From: Roseomonas sp.
GTDB lineage: Bacteria > Pseudomonadota > Alphaproteobacteria > Acetobacterales > Acetobacteraceae
DNA length: 64,000 nt
Direction of reading: 5' to 3'
Assembly: GCA_020249145.1 (NCBI GenBank)
Contig: JADCGF010000011.1
Location: 1 to 64,000, forward strand
Made by a program: the position numbers and the translations under genes. The notes under the pieces were generated by a model that had not been told where the DNA came from, ran no database searches, and saw only the letters and a program-made list of their open reading frames with translations. Shown here piece after piece: positions 52,046 to 61,618 of the stretch (within the stretch, counting starts at the first letter, position 1; each line of letters begins with the position of its first letter).

Positions 52046-52992
52046 GTGCCATGTTGAAATCGGTCAGGGGCGGCGAAGCGCCACCCCGCCACTTTTTGGA
52101 ATTGATGGATCTTGAACCGGCGGTCTTGCGCCGGATGCTTGATGTGGCCGGGCGCGCCAAGCGGGGCGAGCTTGCGGGAAAGCCCTTGGCCAGCAAATCC
52201 ATCGCCTTGATTTTCGAAAAACCCTCCACCCGGACAAGGGTTTCCTTTGAAGTGGGCATTCGCCAATTGGGCGGCGATGTTATCGTGCTGTCTTCCAAGG
52301 ATATGCAGCTTGGCCGAGGCGAAACCCCGGCGGATACCGCGAAGGTGCTGTCCCGTTATGTGGATGCCATCATGCTGCGCACCGATAATGTGCAGAAAAT
52401 CCGTGAATTGGCGAAGCATGCGACGGTGCCGGTGATCAATGGCCTGACCGATGTATCGCATCCCTGCCAGTTGATGGCCGATGTCATGACCTTTGAGGAG
52501 CATCGCGGCCCCATCGCCGGGCAGGTGGTGGCCTGGACGGGTGATGGCAATAATGTCGCGCAATCCTTCATCCAGGCAGCGGCGCGCTTTGGCTTTACGC
52601 TGCGGCTTGCAACCCCGCCGGAATTGGCGCCGCCGGCGGAATTGATCGCCTGGGCACGCGCGCAAGGTGCGAAGGTGGATTTGACGCACGACCCGATTGC
52701 CGCCGTGCGTGATGCGCGCTGCGTGGTGACCGATAGCTGGGTTTCCATGTCTGATGAACGCGAAGGGCGGGCGGAAAGCCGGCATAATCTTCTGGCACCC
52801 TATCAATTGAATACTGCGCTGCTGAAACATGCCGCGCCGGATGCGATTGTGATGCATTGCCTGCCAGCACATCGCGGCGAGGAAATCACCGATGAGGTGA
52901 TGGATGGCCCGCAAAGCGTGGTGTTTGATGAAGCGGAAAACCGGCTTCATGCGCAGAAGGGTGTTCTGCTTTGGGCCTTGGGGTTGGCGTAA
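52042..52992 (+). CDS. argF: Ornithine carbamoyltransferase
   Basis: 316 residues. Carbamoyl-phosphate binding motif STRTR is at 62-66, HPCQ at 140-143 and the ornithine/C-loop HCLPAHR at 272-278, with DSWVSM also present. It forms citrulline from ornithine and carbamoyl phosphate in arginine synthesis. Start overlaps argD by ATGA, making a two-gene arginine unit. The gene is followed directly by a family C palindrome and then the convergent TctC gene. Confidence 0.97.
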   Translation: MSAMLKSVRGGEAPPRHFLELMDLEPAVLRRMLDVAGRAKRGELAGKPLASKSIALIFEKPSTRTRVSFEVGIRQLGGDVIVLSSKDMQLGRGETPADTAKVLSRYVDAIMLRTDNVQKIRELAKHATVPVINGLTDVSHPCQLMADVMTFEEHRGPIAGQVVAWTGDGNNVAQSFIQAAARFGFTLRLATPPELAPPAELIAWARAQGAKVDLTHDPIAAVRDARCVVTDSWVSMSDEREGRAESRHNLLAPYQLNTALLKHAAPDAIVMHCLPAHRGEEITDEVMDGPQSVVFDEAENRLHAQKGVLLWALGLA

Positions 52993-52999
52993 CGCTTAG

Positions 53000-53027
53000 G
53001 GCGTGACCCGTAACAACGGATCACACC
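53000..53027. repeat. Palindrome family C, second copy, after argF
   Basis: This 28-base segment (starts GGCGTGACCCG, ends CGGATCACACC) matches about 20 of 28 positions of the reverse complement of the element at 15888-15915. Arms GTGACCCG and CGGATCAC are partly complementary. It too lies immediately after a stop codon at a convergent gene junction. Confidence 0.45.
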
Positions 53028-53053
53028 TGTTTAGGCTGATTAGGCCCCCTGCC

Positions 53054-54028
53054 CTATTCCGGCTGCGCGCCGGAAATCCTGACCATCTCAGCCCAGATCG
53101 GCTGTTCGCGCTTCAAGCGTGCGGCCAATTCTTCCGGCGTGGAGCCCGTCAACCGCGCGCCCATGCCGATGGCGCGTTGCTGCAATTCGGGATCGGCAAA
53201 AGCCGTGCGGATTTCAGACGAAATCCTGTCCACAATCTCACGCGGCATGGCGCGTGGCCCGGCCCACATATGCCAGGGGCTGACGTTAAAATTATCCATC
53301 CCCGCTTCAGCCATGGTCGGCACATTGGGCATGGCGGGCCAGCGTTCCGGCAGCGTCACGGCCAGCGGGCGAATGCGCCCTTCCTGAATAACACCGACAT
53401 AGCTCGCCAGGTTATCGACGGCCAATTGGATATCGCCCGAAAGCATGGCGGGAATGGTCTGCGCCGCGCCTCGGAAGGCGACATGCGTTGCTTCAATGCC
53501 GGCGCGGCCCAGAAGATAAGCGCCGGAAAGGTGAATGGTCGTGCCCACACCCGAAGACCCGTAGCTGATGCCACCCCGCCGCGTCTTGGCCCAGGTGATG
53601 AATTCTTGCAGCGTTTGCGCCGGCACATGCTGCGCCGGCACCGCCACCACATTGGGCAAATCCCACATGGCGCTGATCCAGGCGAAATCCTTTTCGGGAT
53701 CATAGGGTAGGGTTTTGAACAGCATGGGGTTGATCACGATATTATGCATGCTGATCGTGCCGATGGTGTAACCATCGGGCGTGGCCCGCGCGATGGCTTC
53801 CGTGCCAATATTGCCCGAAGCGCCCGAACGGGTTTCGACAATGAAATTCTGCCCGAAGCGGCGCGATAAGACTTCGCAGGCAAACCGCGTCATCACATCA
53901 AGTGACCCGCCCGGCGGAAAGCCGACAAAGACGCGCACCGGCCGATTGGGCCAGGCGGCTTGTGCGATGGCGGGGCTGGCCAGGCCAAGGGCGAGTGGTG
54001 TGGCTAGAAGGCTGCGACGTTGGATCAT
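53054..54028 (-). CDS. TctC/Bug-family binding protein
   Basis: 324 residues with signal (RRSLLATPLALGLASPAIAQA). The Bug fold shows VRVFVGFPPGGSLDVMTRFACEVLSRRFGQNF, VETRSGASGNIGTEAI, ISYGSSGVGTTIHL, VAFRGAAQTIPAML, DNLASYV and MPNVPTMAEAGMDN. It follows the class II aldolase gene by 27 bases on the same strand and is probably co-transcribed with it. The substrate may be an organic acid or sugar acid, unproven. Confidence 0.92.
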   Translation of the reverse strand: MIQRRSLLATPLALGLASPAIAQAAWPNRPVRVFVGFPPGGSLDVMTRFACEVLSRRFGQNFIVETRSGASGNIGTEAIARATPDGYTIGTISMHNIVINPMLFKTLPYDPEKDFAWISAMWDLPNVVAVPAQHVPAQTLQEFITWAKTRRGGISYGSSGVGTTIHLSGAYLLGRAGIEATHVAFRGAAQTIPAMLSGDIQLAVDNLASYVGVIQEGRIRPLAVTLPERWPAMPNVPTMAEAGMDNFNVSPWHMWAGPRAMPREIVDRISSEIRTAFADPELQQRAIGMGARLTGSTPEELAARLKREQPIWAEMVRISGAQPE

Positions 54029-54055
54029 GTTTTCCTCCCTTTATTTGTTATCATT

Positions 54056-54820
54056 TCAGCGCGCGTAATCCGGTTCTTCCCGGTCCAGCACACGACGCCA
54101 CGCATTGAGATGGAGCCGCGCATCCAGCTTTTCACCCCATGGCCCCGTATGGTTGCGGCGCAGATTATCGGGCAGCTTACGCAAAGGCAGCCCAGTTTGC
54201 ATCGCAGTCAGCTGGTACATGCAGGTGCGTTCCGCCATGTAGCATTCATCAAACGCATCATGCACGGTGGGTCCCACCACGGTCACGCCATGGCCGCGCA
54301 TCAGCATGATGGTCTTATCGCCCATCAGCCGCGCAATGCGGTCCCCTTCTTCATTGCTATGCACGGGCTGATCGCCTTCATCATCATAAACCGTGCGGTC
54401 ATTCAGCAGCAGGTTATTGTGATGCGAAAGCGCGAATTCCGCGCCCTGCACCATGGAAAGCGCTGTCAGGTGGCGCGGATGGACATGAATCACACAAGCA
54501 GCCGCCGGATTGGCCAGATGGATGCGCGTGTGGATGTGAAACGCGACCTTGCGGAGTTCTCCGCTGCCGCGCAGTACGCGCCCTTCCAGATCGCAGATGA
54601 TCAGATCGGATGCTTTCAATTCCTGGAATAAATAGCCGCGCGGATTGATCAGGAAGCGTGGTTCTGCCTCATCAGGCAACATCAGGCTATTGTGATTGCC
54701 GATATGCTCATTCCAGCCGAGCCTGGCGCCAATGCGGAACACGGCGGCCATGTCGCAGCGGAGTTCCCATTCGCGCGCCTCGGCACGGCTATCGCTCAGT
54801 TTTTCGATGATCGCGGCCAT
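54056..54820 (-). CDS. Class II aldolase/adducin family protein
   Basis: 254 residues from the ATG at 54820, which has GGGAGG upstream; a longer frame to 54928 is not conserved. Zinc-ligand histidines appear in IHVHPRH (H112, H114) and at H177 in RGHGVTV. NEHIGNHNSLMLP and FLINPRGYLFQEL are typical of the family. Members cleave or epimerise phosphorylated sugars, or decarboxylate related acids; here the glutamate base is less certain, so the reaction is left open. It precedes a TctC gene and faces away from the dimethylformamidase-like gene. Confidence 0.9.
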   Translation of the reverse strand: MAAIIEKLSDSRAEAREWELRCDMAAVFRIGARLGWNEHIGNHNSLMLPDEAEPRFLINPRGYLFQELKASDLIICDLEGRVLRGSGELRKVAFHIHTRIHLANPAAACVIHVHPRHLTALSMVQGAEFALSHHNNLLLNDRTVYDDEGDQPVHSNEEGDRIARLMGDKTIMLMRGHGVTVVGPTVHDAFDECYMAERTCMYQLTAMQTGLPLRKLPDNLRRNHTGPWGEKLDARLHLNAWRRVLDREEPDYAR

Positions 54821-54945
54821 CTGGACCTCCCTGGACCATTCATTTGGCCAAGCCTTGCACAGATCAGGCGCGCCTGACCACCAGGCCGGGTGTTGACGCC
54901 GGCAGGCCGGGCGCGGAGCATTCCGCACAAAGAGAGGACCCGCCC

Positions 54946-57156
54946 ATGGCCGAAGCCAAGCCCGCCGAATTGCCCATTACCGGCTATCTGGACCGTTTTT
55001 CCGCGCGCCCGGGCGAAAGCCTGGCGGTGAAGATCAGCGTGGCAGGCAGCGGGCGCTACCGCGCAAGGCTGCGGCGCGTGATTTCCGGCGACCCCAACCC
55101 AGCCGGGCCAGGGCTGCGGTTTGAGGACCTCTCCGCCCGTTTCGATGCCGAATTTCAGGGCCGCCACCAGCCGATCCGGCTTGGGTCCTTTGCGCTGATC
55201 CCCAAGGCGCCAAAGCGCGCGGCGGGTCCCACCACTTGGACAGCTTTGGTCTGGTTCCAGGCGCAGCCCAGCGGCGAAGCGGTGGTGCTCAGCGAAGAAC
55301 AGGCAGGGCAGCGCGTGACACTGGCGGTCGGCCCTTATGGGCCCATGGCACACTTCACCTGGGAGGGCGGTGAGCGGCAGCTTGGCCTTGGTGCGCCCCT
55401 GGCACTTCGCCGCTGGCATCGGCTTTGGCTGAGTGCCGATCCCGCCACGGGGCGCATTCTGCTCGGCGCGCAATGTATCGAAGATAGCGGCCCCGCCAGC
55501 ACGCGCGAAATCTCGGCAGCGGGCATGGCGCTACCCACCGGCGAAGGCGTGGTGATGATCGCGGCGCGTAAAGCCGCCGCGCCTACCGCGCATCTGACCG
55601 GCAAGATCGAAGAACCCGCCATCCTGGCGGGCTTTCACGCCGAATGGCCGCGCCCGGATCAGCCGCTTTCCGCGGCCTCGCCCGGCTTGATCGCAGCCTG
55701 GGATTTTGCGCGCGGCATCGCAACGCAGCGCGTGGAGGATATCGGCCCGCAAGCCTGCCATGGAGAGCTGGTCAATGTGCCAACCCGCGCCGTGGTCGGC
55801 GCCCGCTGGTCGGGGGCCGAGATGTGCTGGCGCCACGCGCCCGCCGATTACGGCGCCATCCATTTCCACGCCGATGATTTGAGCGATTGCGGCTGGGCGG
55901 ATGATTTCAGCTTCTCCGTGCCGGCGGATTTACCTTCCGGTGCCTATGCGCTGCATGTCAGTTGCGCCGAAGGTGAGGATCACATCCCCTTCTACATCCT
56001 GCCTCCGCGCGGCACGGCCACCGCGCCCATCGCCTTTCTGGCTTCCACCTTCACTTATCAGGCCTATGCCAATCATGCGCGCGGCAATGCGGATGCGGCC
56101 TATCGCGCCCGCGTCGCTGCCTGGGGCGCTTATCCGCATAATCCGGATGATTTCCCGATCTATGGGCGTTCCACCTATAACCGCCATCCAGACAATAGCG
56201 GCATCGCCTTTTCATCGCGGCTGCGGCCCATTCTGACGATGCGGCCTGGGTTTCTAACCTTCAATGACGCGAAGGGATCGGGGCTTCGGCATTACCCCGC
56301 CGATACGCATATCCTCGCCTGGTTGGAAGCGCGCGGCATGCCTTTCGATGTGATCACGGACCACGATCTGCACGAAGAAGGCGCGGCACTGCTGGCCAAT
56401 TACAAGGTCGTGATGACCGGTTCGCATCCGGAATATCACACACCGCAAACGCTTGATGCGCTTTACGCCTATACGCGGAGCGGTGGGCGCATGATGTATC
56501 TGGGCGGCAACGGGTTTTACTGGCGCATCGCCCAGCCCACCGATCTGCCCGGCACGTTTGAATTGCGCCGTGCCGAGGGCGGCATTCGCGCCTGGGCCGC
56601 GGAGCCCGGCGAATACTATCACCAAACCGATGGCGCCTATGGCGGGCTGTGGCGGCGTAATCGCCGCCCGCCGCAGCAATTGGCCGGTGTGGGTTTCTCC
56701 GGTCAGGGGCTGTTTGAAGGCACCTATTACCGCCTGCTGCCACCGGCACGCGAGGCGCGCCATGCCTGGATGTTCGAAGGCGTGGCAGGCGAGACCATCG
56801 GCGATTATGGGCTTTCCGGCGGCGGCGCGGCTGGCTTTGAATTGGACCGCGCGGACCCTGCCCTTGGCACGCCCGACGGCACGGCGATTCTGGCCGTTTC
56901 CGAAGACCCGCCCGCTTCCTTTGTCGCGGTGCCGGAGGAATTGCTTTCGCATGTGAACACCGTGAATGGCGAAAAGGCCCAGGCTTTGAAGCGGGGCGAG
57001 ATCATCTATTTCGACACGCCAGGCGGCGGCGGCGTCTTTGCCGTTGGTTCCATCACCTATTGCGGCAGCCTGTGGCGCCAGGGGTTTGAAGGGCCGATCA
57101 GCCGGCTCACGGAAAATGTTGTGCGCCGTTTTGCCGGGCTGCCGGATAATGGTTGA
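54946..57156 (+). CDS. N,N-dimethylformamidase large-subunit-like protein
   Basis: 736 residues from the ATG at 54946, which has GAGAGG upstream. The N-terminus (YLDRFSARPGESLAVKISV, then SGDPNPAGPG) and the amidase region match DmfA2. Its mononuclear iron is held by Tyr, His and Glu; GSHPEYH supplies H494 and E496, and Y411 in STYNRHPDNSG is a fair candidate for the tyrosine. A lectin-like domain (about 95-235) precedes the amidohydrolase half. No small subunit (DmfA1) gene adjoins, so either the subunit is elsewhere or the protein works alone on another amide. A peptide-type ABC operon follows 54 bases later. Confidence 0.82.
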   Translation: MAEAKPAELPITGYLDRFSARPGESLAVKISVAGSGRYRARLRRVISGDPNPAGPGLRFEDLSARFDAEFQGRHQPIRLGSFALIPKAPKRAAGPTTWTALVWFQAQPSGEAVVLSEEQAGQRVTLAVGPYGPMAHFTWEGGERQLGLGAPLALRRWHRLWLSADPATGRILLGAQCIEDSGPASTREISAAGMALPTGEGVVMIAARKAAAPTAHLTGKIEEPAILAGFHAEWPRPDQPLSAASPGLIAAWDFARGIATQRVEDIGPQACHGELVNVPTRAVVGARWSGAEMCWRHAPADYGAIHFHADDLSDCGWADDFSFSVPADLPSGAYALHVSCAEGEDHIPFYILPPRGTATAPIAFLASTFTYQAYANHARGNADAAYRARVAAWGAYPHNPDDFPIYGRSTYNRHPDNSGIAFSSRLRPILTMRPGFLTFNDAKGSGLRHYPADTHILAWLEARGMPFDVITDHDLHEEGAALLANYKVVMTGSHPEYHTPQTLDALYAYTRSGGRMMYLGGNGFYWRIAQPTDLPGTFELRRAEGGIRAWAAEPGEYYHQTDGAYGGLWRRNRRPPQQLAGVGFSGQGLFEGTYYRLLPPAREARHAWMFEGVAGETIGDYGLSGGGAAGFELDRADPALGTPDGTAILAVSEDPPASFVAVPEELLSHVNTVNGEKAQALKRGEIIYFDTPGGGGVFAVGSITYCGSLWRQGFEGPISRLTENVVRRFAGLPDNG

Positions 57157-57210
57157 CGCCGCGGGGCGCGCGCATGAAGCTACCGCACCACAAATAAAGG
57201 GAGAGCATGG

Positions 57211-58785
57211 ATGAAACGCCTGAGTTTGAGCACGGGCCTTGTTGCCGCTGCCATGGCCTTGTCGGCGGCGCCACTGCTGGCCGCCCCTTTCACCTGCCCC
57301 ACGCGCGGCGGAGACCTGGTGTTTGGCCAGGAAGCAAATGTCAATTCACTGGATCAGATGACCTCCAGCACGATTTCAACGCGCAATATTGCGATGAATA
57401 TCTATGAGACGCTCATCACGCGCGATGACAATAACCGGCCCATCCCGGAATTGGCCGAAACCATGCAGGAAGCGCCGGATGGAATGAGCTATACGTTCAA
57501 GCTCCGCCAGGGCATCACCTTCCATAATGGCAAGGCGCTGACTTCGGCAGATGTCGCGGCTTCCTTCGACCGCTACAACCGAATTGGTCTGCAACGCAGC
57601 ACGCTGGATAATGTCGCGGGCTGGGAAACGCCGGACCCTCTCACCTTCATCATCCGCATGAAGCAGGTGCAGCCGACATTTGTTGAGGCGCTGTCTTCCT
57701 TCTCGGTCCCCATCGTCATCATCCCGTCAGAACATAAGGATGATGAACGCCAGCAGTTGCGCCCTGTGGGCACCGGGCCTTTCCGCCTTTTGGAATTCGT
57801 GCCCGGCAGCCATGCAAGGCTTGGCCGCTTTGATGCCTATAAGCCCAATACAGCCTATGAACAGCGCATGGGCTTTGGTGGCTATCGTGTTGCCTGCCTT
57901 GATACTGTGACCTTCCGCATCGTGACCGAAGCCAGCGCCCGCGTGGCCGGCTTGGAAACGGGCGCTCTGCATGTGGTGGAAGATGTGCCGACACGTTCGG
58001 TAGAAGCGCTGCGCCGCAATAGCGCCATCACCATCCTGCCCTTGCAGAATTGGTGGATCCAGATTGCGCTGCCCAATACTTCGCTGGCACCCACCGATAA
58101 CCTGACCTTCCGGCGCGCCGTGCAGGCGGCGCTTGGTATGGAAGACATCATGGATGCGGCTTCCGACAATAACTTCCGGCTCAATGTCGGCTTCCAATAT
58201 CCGAATCAGCCGAGCTTCACGGATGCGGGCAAGGAAACCTACAATATCAACAATCCGCAGCGCGCCCGCGCCTTGCTGCGCGAATCAGGCTATCGTAACG
58301 AACCGATCATCATCCTGACCAATCGGGACCTGACGCCGATGTATAACGCGGCGCTGGTGATGGAACAGCAATTGAAAGCGATTGGCATCAATGCGTCGCT
58401 TCGCGTGGTGGATTGGCCGACATCGGTGCAAATGTCTCAGCGACTGAATTCAACGGAATGGCATTTCTTCCATTCCGGCTGGGGCACGCAGCCCGCACTT
58501 GGCGCGCTTGCCACCATGCAATTCCTGGTTTCACCGAATGCGGCCTATCGCCCGCGGGATGACAAGGATGACCCGGAAGTGCTCGCCGCCTGGAATGACA
58601 TGAACATCCAGCGCGACCCGGCGGTGCGCCAGGAAGCCTTTGCGCGCATGCAACGCCTGGTGCTGGAACGCGCTTATGCCTATCCCTTCGGGTCACTCAC
58701 CAAGGTTCAGGCATCGCGCGCCAATGTGAAGGGCTTCGCACCCTTCCGCATTCCGCGCTTTTCCAATGTGTGGATTGAGCGTTGA
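57211..58785 (+). CDS. Dipeptide/oligopeptide ABC transporter substrate-binding protein (family 5)
   Basis: 524 residues with a signal sequence (LSLSTGLVAAAMALSAAPLLAAP). The SBP family 5 fold includes LVFGQEANVNSLDQMTSSTISTRNIAMNIYETL, YTFKLRQGITFHNGKALTSADVAASFDRY, GTGPFRLLEF and LTFRRAVQAALGMEDIM. It captures a peptide or amine-type solute in the periplasm. AAGGGAG precedes the ATG. It heads a complete A-B-C-D-F set with overlapping starts and stops, plus a deacylase at the end. Confidence 0.93.
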   Translation: MKRLSLSTGLVAAAMALSAAPLLAAPFTCPTRGGDLVFGQEANVNSLDQMTSSTISTRNIAMNIYETLITRDDNNRPIPELAETMQEAPDGMSYTFKLRQGITFHNGKALTSADVAASFDRYNRIGLQRSTLDNVAGWETPDPLTFIIRMKQVQPTFVEALSSFSVPIVIIPSEHKDDERQQLRPVGTGPFRLLEFVPGSHARLGRFDAYKPNTAYEQRMGFGGYRVACLDTVTFRIVTEASARVAGLETGALHVVEDVPTRSVEALRRNSAITILPLQNWWIQIALPNTSLAPTDNLTFRRAVQAALGMEDIMDAASDNNFRLNVGFQYPNQPSFTDAGKETYNINNPQRARALLRESGYRNEPIIILTNRDLTPMYNAALVMEQQLKAIGINASLRVVDWPTSVQMSQRLNSTEWHFFHSGWGTQPALGALATMQFLVSPNAAYRPRDDKDDPEVLAAWNDMNIQRDPAVRQEAFARMQRLVLERAYAYPFGSLTKVQASRANVKGFAPFRIPRFSNVWIER

Positions 58786-58813
58786 GGTTTACGACTAGGG
58801 AGCGCGATTTACC

Positions 58814-59758
58814 TTGATTTTGGTCGCGCTCCGCCGGCTGCTCAGCGCCATTCCGGTATTGTTTATTGTCAGCCTGATTAGCTTCGGGCTGATGCGGCTG
58901 ATCCCTGGTGACCCGGCGGCATCCATCGCCGGGCCTTCCGCCACCCCAGCGCAGATTGACCAATTGCGCCGCGACCTTGGGTTGGATGAGCCCTTGTTGA
59001 TGCAGTTGCTGCATTACTACCAAGGGCTATTGCAGGGCGATTTCGGCAAATCGCTGCTGCTTGGCAAGGGTGTGCTAGCCGCCACCCTTGAACGCCTGCC
59101 GGTCACCATCGGACTTTCTCTCTACGCCCTTGTGCTGACGCTGCTGATTGGTGTGACCAGCGGCATTATCGCGGCGCTGCGCCAGAACACCTGGATTGAT
59201 CAGGTGGCGATGATGATCGCCATGCTCGGCATTTCCATCCCGAATTTCTTTCTGGGCCTGTTGATGATCATCTTCTTCGCTGTGCAGCTTGGTTGGTTGC
59301 CAAGCGGTGGCTATGTGCCCTTCTCACAGGACCCGCTTGGCTGGCTGCGCAGCACCACCATGCCGGCGATCTCGCTTGCCTTGCTGCAAGCGGGATTGCT
59401 GGCGCGCATTACGCGCTCGGGCATGTTGGAAGTGCTGCGGCAGGATTATGTGCGCACCGCCCGCGCCAAGGGGCTGCCGGAACGCCAGGTGATCCTGAAG
59501 CATGCTTTGGCCAATGCGCTGATCCCGATTGTGACCGTGGTGGGCATCATCATCTCACTATTGCTGTCGGGCGCAGTGGTGACGGAGGCGCTGTTTTCCC
59601 TGCCCGGTATGGGCCAATTGCTGACGCAAGCGGTGCTCAGCCGCGACTATCCCATGGTGCAGGGCGGGCTTTTGCTGGTGACGACATTTCTGGTGGTGGT
59701 GAATATTCTGGTTGATATCCTCTATGCCCTGATTGATCCAAGGGTGCGCTATGAGTGA
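58814..59758 (+). CDS. Peptide ABC transporter permease (DppB-type)
   Basis: 314 residues from a TTG at 58814, preceded by AGGGAG 11 bases away. The N-terminal helix (RRLLSAIPVLFIVSLISFGLMRLIPGDPAASIAG), linker RRDLGLDEPLLMQ, GDFGKSLLL, six membrane segments and coupling loop TRSGMLEVLRQDYVRTARAKG identify DppB. It follows the binding-protein gene by 28 bases and overlaps the next permease by ATGA. Confidence 0.93.
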   Translation: MILVALRRLLSAIPVLFIVSLISFGLMRLIPGDPAASIAGPSATPAQIDQLRRDLGLDEPLLMQLLHYYQGLLQGDFGKSLLLGKGVLAATLERLPVTIGLSLYALVLTLLIGVTSGIIAALRQNTWIDQVAMMIAMLGISIPNFFLGLLMIIFFAVQLGWLPSGGYVPFSQDPLGWLRSTTMPAISLALLQAGLLARITRSGMLEVLRQDYVRTARAKGLPERQVILKHALANALIPIVTVVGIIISLLLSGAVVTEALFSLPGMGQLLTQAVLSRDYPMVQGGLLLVTTFLVVVNILVDILYALIDPRVRYE

Positions 59759-60644
59759 CACCGCCGCCGCCATAGACGCCGAAGGCATTGCGCTAAAGCG
59801 CGAACACCCGGCGCGCGCGACCATCAAGCGCCTGCTGCGGCATCGGCTGTTCATGACTGGTCTGGTGCTGTTCCTGATCATCGCCATTACCGCCATTCTG
59901 GCGCCCTGGATTACCGATGTTGATCCCAACCGGCTTTCCATGCGCAACAAATTCAAGCCACCTGGTGAGGGTTGGGTTTTCGGTACGGATAGTTTCGGGC
60001 GCAGCCTCTGGTCCCGCGTGGTCTGGGGCGCGCAGCTTTCCATGCTGATTGGCGCTTCCGTGGTGGCGCTGAATGCGGTGTTTGGTATTTTGATTGGCGC
60101 CGCTGCGGGTTACTTCCGCCGCATTGATAATTTGCTGATGCGCATCAATGACGCGCTGATGGCCTTCCCGGCCATTCTGCTCGCCATCGCGGTTACTTCA
60201 GTGTTGGGCCCTTCGACTTTCAATGTCATTCTGGCGTTGGGGATTGTGTATATTCCGCGCACGGCGCGCATTGTGCGGTCTTCCGTGATTGTCCTGCGAG
60301 AGATGGAATTCGTGCAAGCTGCGGTGGCCGCCGGTGCGGGCCATTGGCGTATCCTGACACGGCATATCCTGCCCAATGCCATGGCGCCGGTGATTGTCCA
60401 GCTTTCCTTCCTGTTCGCTTTCGCGGTGCTGTCTGAAGCCACCCTTTCCTTCCTTGGCGTTGGTGCCGTGCCGCCCACGCCGACCTGGGGCAATATCATG
60501 GCCGAAGGGCGGGACTTCATGCGCGAAGCACCCTGGATCATTACCATCCCAGGCATTGCGCTGATGATCACCGTGATGGGGTTGAATTTCCTTGGCGATG
60601 GCTTGCGCGATGTGCTTGACCCCCGGCTCAGGATTCAACAGTGA
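59751..60644 (+). CDS. Peptide ABC transporter permease (DppC-type)
   Basis: 297 residues from the ATG at 59751 in the ATGA overlap. It has an N-terminal membrane segment, the periplasmic loop FGTDSFGRSLWSRVVWGAQLS, five more segments and the coupling loop VAAGAGHWRILTRHILPNAMAP. The tail [12 protein letters not shown] is typical. It forms the transport channel with the DppB-type protein. Confidence 0.93.
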   Translation: MSDTAAAIDAEGIALKREHPARATIKRLLRHRLFMTGLVLFLIIAITAILAPWITDVDPNRLSMRNKFKPPGEGWVFGTDSFGRSLWSRVVWGAQLSMLIGASVVALNAVFGILIGAAAGYFRRIDNLLMRINDALMAFPAILLAIAVTSVLGPSTFNVILALGIVYIPRTARIVRSSVIVLREMEFVQAAVAAGAGHWRILTRHILPNAMAPVIVQLSFLFAFAVLSEATLSFLGVGAVPPTPTWGNIMAEGRDFMREAPWIITIPGIALMITVMGLNFLGDGLRDVLDPRLRIQQ

Positions 60645-61618
60645 CTTTGCTTGATGTGCAGGGGCTGACAACGGCCTTCATGACCGGGCGCGGCGAAATC
60701 ACCGCGATTGAGGATGTGTCCTTTTCCCTCAAGGAAGGCGAAATCCTGGGTATTGTCGGTGAAAGCGGCAGCGGCAAAAGTGTGACAGCGCTCACCATCA
60801 TGGGGCTGCTGCCAACACCGCCAGCGCGCATCGCCGCCGGCAAGGTGGTGTTCCAGGGCAAGGAACTGACCAAGCTATCATCGCGGGAGATGCAGCGGAT
60901 TCGCGGCCCCGGCATTGCCATGATTTTCCAGGAACCCATGACATCGCTGAACCCAGTGTTTTCCATTGGCGACCAGATCATGGAAACCATCAAGGCGCAT
61001 GAAAACCTGCCCGCTGCGGCACTCCGCAAACGCGCGGTTGATATGCTGGACAAGGTCGGCATTCCATCAGCGGCGCGGCGGCTGGATGATTATCCGCACC
61101 AAATGTCCGGCGGGCAGCGGCAGCGCGTGATGATCGCGATTGCGCTTGCCTGCAACCCAAAGCTGCTGATTGCCGATGAACCAACCACGGCCTTGGATGT
61201 CACGATCCAGGCACAAATCCTCGATCTGCTGATGGATTTGCGCGATGAATTTCGCATGGCGATCATGATCATCACGCATAATATGGGCGTGATTGCGGAA
61301 ACGGCAGACCGCGTGCTGGTAATGTATGCCGGGCGCGTGATTGAAGAAGCGCCGGTGACGCGCATTTTCGACCACCCCGTGCATCCCTATACGCGCGGCT
61401 TGCTGGAATGCGTGCCGTCCATCACGGAAGACCGCGCGCGGCTGATCGCCATTCCCGGCACGCTGCCCGATCCTGCGCGCCGCCCACCCGGCTGCCGTTA
61501 CAGTGTGCGCTGCCGTTATGCGCAGCCAAGTTGCAGTGAGAGCCTGCCGCCGCTGATCCTTGAGGAAGCGGATCATTGGGCCGCATGTCTCCGCGCCAAG
61601 GAATTGGCCGCGCCATGA
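60641..61618 (+). CDS. Peptide ABC transporter ATP-binding protein (DppD-type)
   Basis: 325 residues from a GTG at 60641 that overlaps the permease stop. Walker A GESGSGKS is at 40-47, with [18 protein letters not shown], the signature [32 protein letters not shown] and the cysteine-containing C-terminal region CRYSVRC. It is one half of the ATPase pair and is coupled to the DppF-type gene by ATGA. Confidence 0.93.
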   Translation: MTLLDVQGLTTAFMTGRGEITAIEDVSFSLKEGEILGIVGESGSGKSVTALTIMGLLPTPPARIAAGKVVFQGKELTKLSSREMQRIRGPGIAMIFQEPMTSLNPVFSIGDQIMETIKAHENLPAAALRKRAVDMLDKVGIPSAARRLDDYPHQMSGGQRQRVMIAIALACNPKLLIADEPTTALDVTIQAQILDLLMDLRDEFRMAIMIITHNMGVIAETADRVLVMYAGRVIEEAPVTRIFDHPVHPYTRGLLECVPSITEDRARLIAIPGTLPDPARRPPGCRYSVRCRYAQPSCSESLPPLILEEADHWAACLRAKELAAP

